NCBI GenBank assembly: GCA_019090365.1
Contig: JAHRWC010000022.1
Coordinates: forward strand, 1-18,208
Source: Flavobacteriaceae bacterium
GTDB lineage: Bacteria > Bacteroidota > Bacteroidia > Flavobacteriales > Flavobacteriaceae
Direction of reading: 5' to 3'
Length of the DNA: 18,208 nucleotides
In this document: positions 14,762 to 18,208 of the stretch, piece after piece
How the letters are laid out: each line of letters starts with the position of its first letter
Numbering within the stretch: the stretch's first letter is position 1
Notes under the pieces: model-generated
The model's database searches: none
The model's input: the letters and a program-made list of their open reading frames with translations, nothing else
Told to the model about the DNA's origin: nothing
Program-made: the position numbers and the translations under genes

Positions 14762-15991
14762 ATGAAGAATGGATGGTTATTGTTTTCTATTATTTTGCTC
14801 TTTGCTTCTTGTAAGAATGAAGTAAAAGTAGAAGAGGTAAAACTACTAAAAACGGGGCTTTGGAAGGCTGAATTAATTGTAAAAGATAATAAAATTTTGC
14901 CTTTCACATTTCAATTAAATGATGATGAAAGTATAATTGTTTTTAATGCTGAAGAAGAGATAAATGTTGATGAAGTTGAAATAAAGGGAGATTCCATTGT
15001 TATTCAAATGCCAGTTTATGAAGGTATTTTGAAAGGGAAGATAGTTTCTGATGAATTAATTAGAGGTGAGTTTGTAAAATCAAGTTTGAATAGAAAAGTC
15101 CCTTTTATTCTGAAATACGGAGATCATAAACGTTTTGATATTATCAATAAGCCAGCGAGCGATGTTACTGGAAATTGGGAGATGGTATTTAGCGCACACT
15201 CAAAAGAAGACCGATACATTGCAAAGGGAATTTTTAAACAAATAGGAGAGAAGGTGTCTGGTACAATACGAACAACGACAGGTGATTATCGTTATTTGGA
15301 AGGAGTAATGGAGGGGAATAGAATGAAGCTTTCAACTTTTGACGGAGCTCATGCTTTTTTGTTTGAGGCTGAAGTGAGAGATAATATCATGTATGGATTC
15401 TTTTATAGTGGAAACCATTGGAAAGAACCGTTTACTGCCGACAAGAATGAAAATTATGAATTACCTTCTGAAGAGTCTCTTACGTTTTTAAAAGAAGGAT
15501 ATGATAAAATAGAATTTTCCTTTCCAGATTCTAATGGGAACACAGTATCCTTAACAGATGAAAGATTTAAAAATAAAATTATTGTAGTACAAATTATGGG
15601 TACTTGGTGCCCTAATTGTTTGGATGAAACAAAATATTATACTCAGTTTTATAATGAAAACAAGGATAAGGATGTTGAATTTGTTTCATTAGCCTTTGAA
15701 TATGCGCCAACAATTGAAAAAGCTAATAAAGCTATAAAGCGACTTGTAGATAAAGTAAAAGTACCATACCCGGTGTTATTAGCTCAATATGGTACAAGTG
15801 ATAAGAAGAAAGCAAATGAAAAGATGCCTATGTTGAATCATGTGTTATCTTATCCTACTTCTATTTTTATTGATAAAAAAGGGAAAGTTCGAAAAATCCA
15901 TACAGGCTTTAACGGGCCGGCGACTGGTGAAAAATATATAGAGTTTAAAAATGAATTTGAATCTTTTGTAAAACAGTTACTTGAAGAGTAG
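14762..15991 (+). CDS. TlpA-like thioredoxin-fold lipoprotein
   Basis: A 409-residue lipoprotein with a C-terminal thioredoxin domain. The signal peptide MKNGWLLFSIILLFAS ends at Cys17 (lipobox FASC). Two N-terminal beta-rich segments at about 31-120 and 136-228 each begin with a G-x-W element (TGLWKAEL, TGNWEMVF), hinting at tandem lipocalin-like barrels. The TlpA/AhpC-TSA-like domain covers about 250-409. It has the active-site pair WCPNC (Cys283, Cys286) and the cis-proline Pro365 in SYPTSIFIDKKGKV. Proteins of this type are periplasmic thiol-disulfide oxidoreductases; the substrate is unknown. The motif PNC rather than PPC or PHC is a modest variation. The gene is divergent from pheT by 98 bases and converges on recG with 3 bases between stop codons. 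Confidence 0.88.
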   Translation: MKNGWLLFSIILLFASCKNEVKVEEVKLLKTGLWKAELIVKDNKILPFTFQLNDDESIIVFNAEEEINVDEVEIKGDSIVIQMPVYEGILKGKIVSDELIRGEFVKSSLNRKVPFILKYGDHKRFDIINKPASDVTGNWEMVFSAHSKEDRYIAKGIFKQIGEKVSGTIRTTTGDYRYLEGVMEGNRMKLSTFDGAHAFLFEAEVRDNIMYGFFYSGNHWKEPFTADKNENYELPSEESLTFLKEGYDKIEFSFPDSNGNTVSLTDERFKNKIIVVQIMGTWCPNCLDETKYYTQFYNENKDKDVEFVSLAFEYAPTIEKANKAIKRLVDKVKVPYPVLLAQYGTSDKKKANEKMPMLNHVLSYPTSIFIDKKGKVRKIHTGFNGPATGEKYIEFKNEFESFVKQLLEE

Positions 15992-15994
15992 TTT

Positions 15995-18100
15995 TTAGCT
16001 TATGTAATTCCAAATGTTCTTATATTTTGCTAATTGAATATAAGTAGATTTAATGGCTTGATTTTCGCCTAAAGAAAGAGAAGGGTCGCTTGTAAGTACT
16101 TGCCTCGCATAGCTTCTTGCAATTTTTAATATTTCATGATCTTTAATGATATCGGCAATTCGTAGGTTAAGAACACCGCTTTGTTGAGTTCCCATTATGT
16201 CTCCTGGACCACGTAACTTTAAATCTACTTCAGCAATTTCAAAACCATCTGAGGTTTTTACCATTGTTTCTAATCTTGTTTTTGCATCTGCAGATAATTT
16301 ATGACTAGTCATGAGTATGCAATAGCTTTGTTCAGCTCCTCTGCCTACACGTCCTCTTAATTGGTGTAACTGAGATAATCCGAATCGTTCTGCGCTTTCA
16401 ATAATCATTACACTGGCATTAGGAACATCTACGCCAACTTCTATAACTGTGGTGGCAACCATGATATTTGTCTCACCTTTTATAAAACGATTCATTTCGA
16501 ATTCTTTGTCTGCTGGTTTCATTTTTCCATGCACAATCGAAATTTGATAATTTGGTAAAGGAAAATCTCTAGCAATACTTTCGTAGCCATCCATTAGATC
16601 TTTGTAGTCTAATGCTTCGCTTTCTTGAATTAAAGGGTAAACAATATAGATTTGCCTATCTTTTGAAATTTCGTCTCTAATAAACTTGAAAACATTCAGT
16701 CTATTTGAGTCAAATCTATGAACTGTTTTTATGGCTTTTCTGCCTGGTGGTAATTCGTCAATAACACTAATATCAAGATCACCATAAACACTCATTGCTA
16801 AGGTTCGTGGAATAGGGGTAGCGGTCATCACTAAAATGTTTGGAGGGTATTCATTTTTGTGCCATAATTTACTTCGTTGAGCAACTCCAAATCGATGTTG
16901 TTCATCAATAATAGCAAGCCCTAAATTTTGAAATTTCACCTTATCTTCAAGGAGAGCATGAGTGCCAATTAGTACTTGTAAAGTGCCATTTTCTAGATTC
17001 TCGTGTATTTTTTTTCTACTTGAAGTTTTAGTTGAACCAGTTAATAGTGAGATACTGATATTCAATTTATTACACATTTCACTTAATCCATTAAAGTGCT
17101 GGACTGACAAAATTTCAGTTGGAGCCATTAAGCAGGCTTGATATCCGTTGTCAAGTGCTATTAATATTGACATTAGAGCCACAATTGTTTTTCCAGAACC
17201 TACATCTCCTTGAAGCAGACGATTCATTTGTGCATTGCTACCCAAATCATGTCTAATTTCTTTAATTACTTTCTTTTGAGCTTGGGTTAAATTGAATGGC
17301 AAATGCTCATTAAAAAATGTGTTGAAATAATCTCCAACTTTTGTAAATGAATAGCCTTTAATTTTTGATTTGTGCAGTAAATTTTTTCTTAATAACTGCA
17401 ATTGAATATAAAATAATTCTTCAAATTTTAATCGATATTGAGCCTTTGCTAAGAGTGTTTGATTTTGTGGAAAATGTATATTAAAAAGAGCTTCAGTTTT
17501 TGAAATTAATTTTAGTTGTTCAAGGATCGGTTCTGAAAGTGTTTCAGACACTTTATTTTTTGATTCTAGAAATAAAGTTTGCATTAAGGTATTTATAACT
17601 CTATTACTAATTCCTTTTGAATTCAACATTTCTGTTGAAGGATAAACAGGTTGCATTGCAGATCGAATATTTTTTTCGTGATCTTCCTGAAGTTCCATTT
17701 CAGGATGTGGCATAGAAAATAATCCATTGAACCAGTTTGTTTTTCCGAAGATTACATACTTCTTATTAATTTTAAGGTTTTCCTTAATCCATTTTTGACC
17801 ACGAAACCAAACCAATTCCATTTTGCCAGAATCATCTATAAAGGTTGCTACAAGGCGATTCCCTCTTTTTTGTTGTACCGTTTTAATATGAGTAATTTTC
17901 CCAATAATTTGCACTTCAGCATTGGTTCTTAGTAATTGTGAAATCGTATAATATTTTGTTCTGTCTAAATATCGATTCGGAAATAAATTCATCAAATCTT
18001 GATAGGTATGTATGCCTAATTCCTTTCGTAATAAATCTGCCCTATTAGGGCCTACACCCTTAAGGTAATCGATTGGAGTTTGAAAAAAATTAGGATTCAT
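15995..18100 (-). CDS. recG: ATP-dependent DNA helicase RecG
   Basis: A superfamily 2 helicase that remodels stalled replication forks and branch-migrates Holliday junctions. The 701 residues are close to the family norm. The N-terminal part (1-140) has a helix-hairpin-like YLKGVGPNRADLL (12-24) and an OB-fold wedge domain (about 60-140). Helicase motifs follow in order: Walker A GDVGSGKT (298-305), motif Ia APTEIL (326-331), DEQH (399-402), motif III TATPIPRTL (426-434), and motif VI QLRGRVGRG (580-588). A C-terminal TRG-type segment follows with DLKLRGPGDIMGTQQSG (626-642). All key residues are present. The ATG at 18098-18100 gives the expected MNPNFFQTPIDYLKGVG start. No clear promoter or terminator is seen beside it; the 3' end nearly touches the convergent thioredoxin lipoprotein gene. 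Confidence 0.98.
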   Translation of the reverse strand: MNPNFFQTPIDYLKGVGPNRADLLRKELGIHTYQDLMNLFPNRYLDRTKYYTISQLLRTNAEVQIIGKITHIKTVQQKRGNRLVATFIDDSGKMELVWFRGQKWIKENLKINKKYVIFGKTNWFNGLFSMPHPEMELQEDHEKNIRSAMQPVYPSTEMLNSKGISNRVINTLMQTLFLESKNKVSETLSEPILEQLKLISKTEALFNIHFPQNQTLLAKAQYRLKFEELFYIQLQLLRKNLLHKSKIKGYSFTKVGDYFNTFFNEHLPFNLTQAQKKVIKEIRHDLGSNAQMNRLLQGDVGSGKTIVALMSILIALDNGYQACLMAPTEILSVQHFNGLSEMCNKLNISISLLTGSTKTSSRKKIHENLENGTLQVLIGTHALLEDKVKFQNLGLAIIDEQHRFGVAQRSKLWHKNEYPPNILVMTATPIPRTLAMSVYGDLDISVIDELPPGRKAIKTVHRFDSNRLNVFKFIRDEISKDRQIYIVYPLIQESEALDYKDLMDGYESIARDFPLPNYQISIVHGKMKPADKEFEMNRFIKGETNIMVATTVIEVGVDVPNASVMIIESAERFGLSQLHQLRGRVGRGAEQSYCILMTSHKLSADAKTRLETMVKTSDGFEIAEVDLKLRGPGDIMGTQQSGVLNLRIADIIKDHEILKIARSYARQVLTSDPSLSLGENQAIKSTYIQLAKYKNIWNYIS

Positions 18101-18208
18101 GCTATTGTAGGCTTTTAAGAATACAATTTCGTAATTTGCAAGCTACTAAAATAAACTTTTTTATAATCATTCTTTTTAGAATAGTATTAAGAATATTTTT
18201 AATGCGAA

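Noticed and set aside
14695..14907. 70-codon - strand frame opposite the thioredoxin lipoprotein start
   Set aside because: It overlaps the signal peptide and both divergent promoters, and its product has no gene-like features.
18169..18182. Small hairpin ATTCT-TTTT-AGAAT upstream of recG
   Set aside because: Only 5 bp with one G-C pair, common by chance in such AT-rich DNA.
1..18208. CRISPR array, tRNA, rRNA, phage or defence system
   Set aside because: No short direct repeats with regular spacers, no cloverleaf or rRNA-like sequence, and no integrase, transposase, nuclease or toxin-antitoxin frame was found on either strand.

Overview
The window looks like one end of a contig from a low-GC member of the Bacteroidota, most likely a flavobacterium (Flavobacteriaceae or close kin). 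The evidence is a PorQ-type protein of the type IX secretion system, lipoproteins with acidic residues after the lipidated cysteine, an ECF sigma operon with GIN-type head domains, -7 boxes of the TAnnTTTG type, almost no Shine-Dalgarno sequences, and A-rich leaders. Bases 1-58 are not genomic: they are the Illumina Nextera P5/i5 adapter ending in the Tn5 mosaic end, so the real DNA starts at 59.

Layout. 59-3556: a tandem array of secreted lipoprotein paralogues on the + strand. It holds the 3' end of a first copy, cut by the contig end, then two complete copies of about 500 residues, each built from three repeats of a beta-rich, DUF6252-like domain. A hairpin follows the first copy, and a second hairpin at 3578-3604 lies between the array and the next operon. 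3621-6558 (- strand): a four-gene operon of ECF sigma factor, membrane-anchored anti-sigma-like protein, a DUF4097-like repeat protein and a GIN-domain protein. The last two are exported, with about 18-20-residue repeats that suggest beta-solenoids.

6799-11135 (+): lon protease, porQ and cmk in one direction, mostly housekeeping and cell-surface secretion genes. 11239-12159 (+): a smaller two-repeat lipoprotein distantly related to the array. It ends at a strong hairpin shared with the convergent pheT gene (14663-12237, -). A TlpA-like thioredoxin lipoprotein (14762-15991, +) is divergent from pheT and convergent with recG (18100-15995, -), whose stop codon lies only 3 bp away.

Functionally the window mixes conserved core genes (lon, cmk, pheT, recG) with envelope genes. 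The most accessory-looking parts are the duplicated lipoprotein array and the sigma/anti-sigma/solenoid operon, which probably couples an envelope signal to production of two repeat proteins. I saw no rRNA, tRNA, CRISPR array, insertion sequence, phage gene or clear defence system. No gene-free stretch exceeds 300 bases; the longest is the 240-bp divergent region at 6559-6798.
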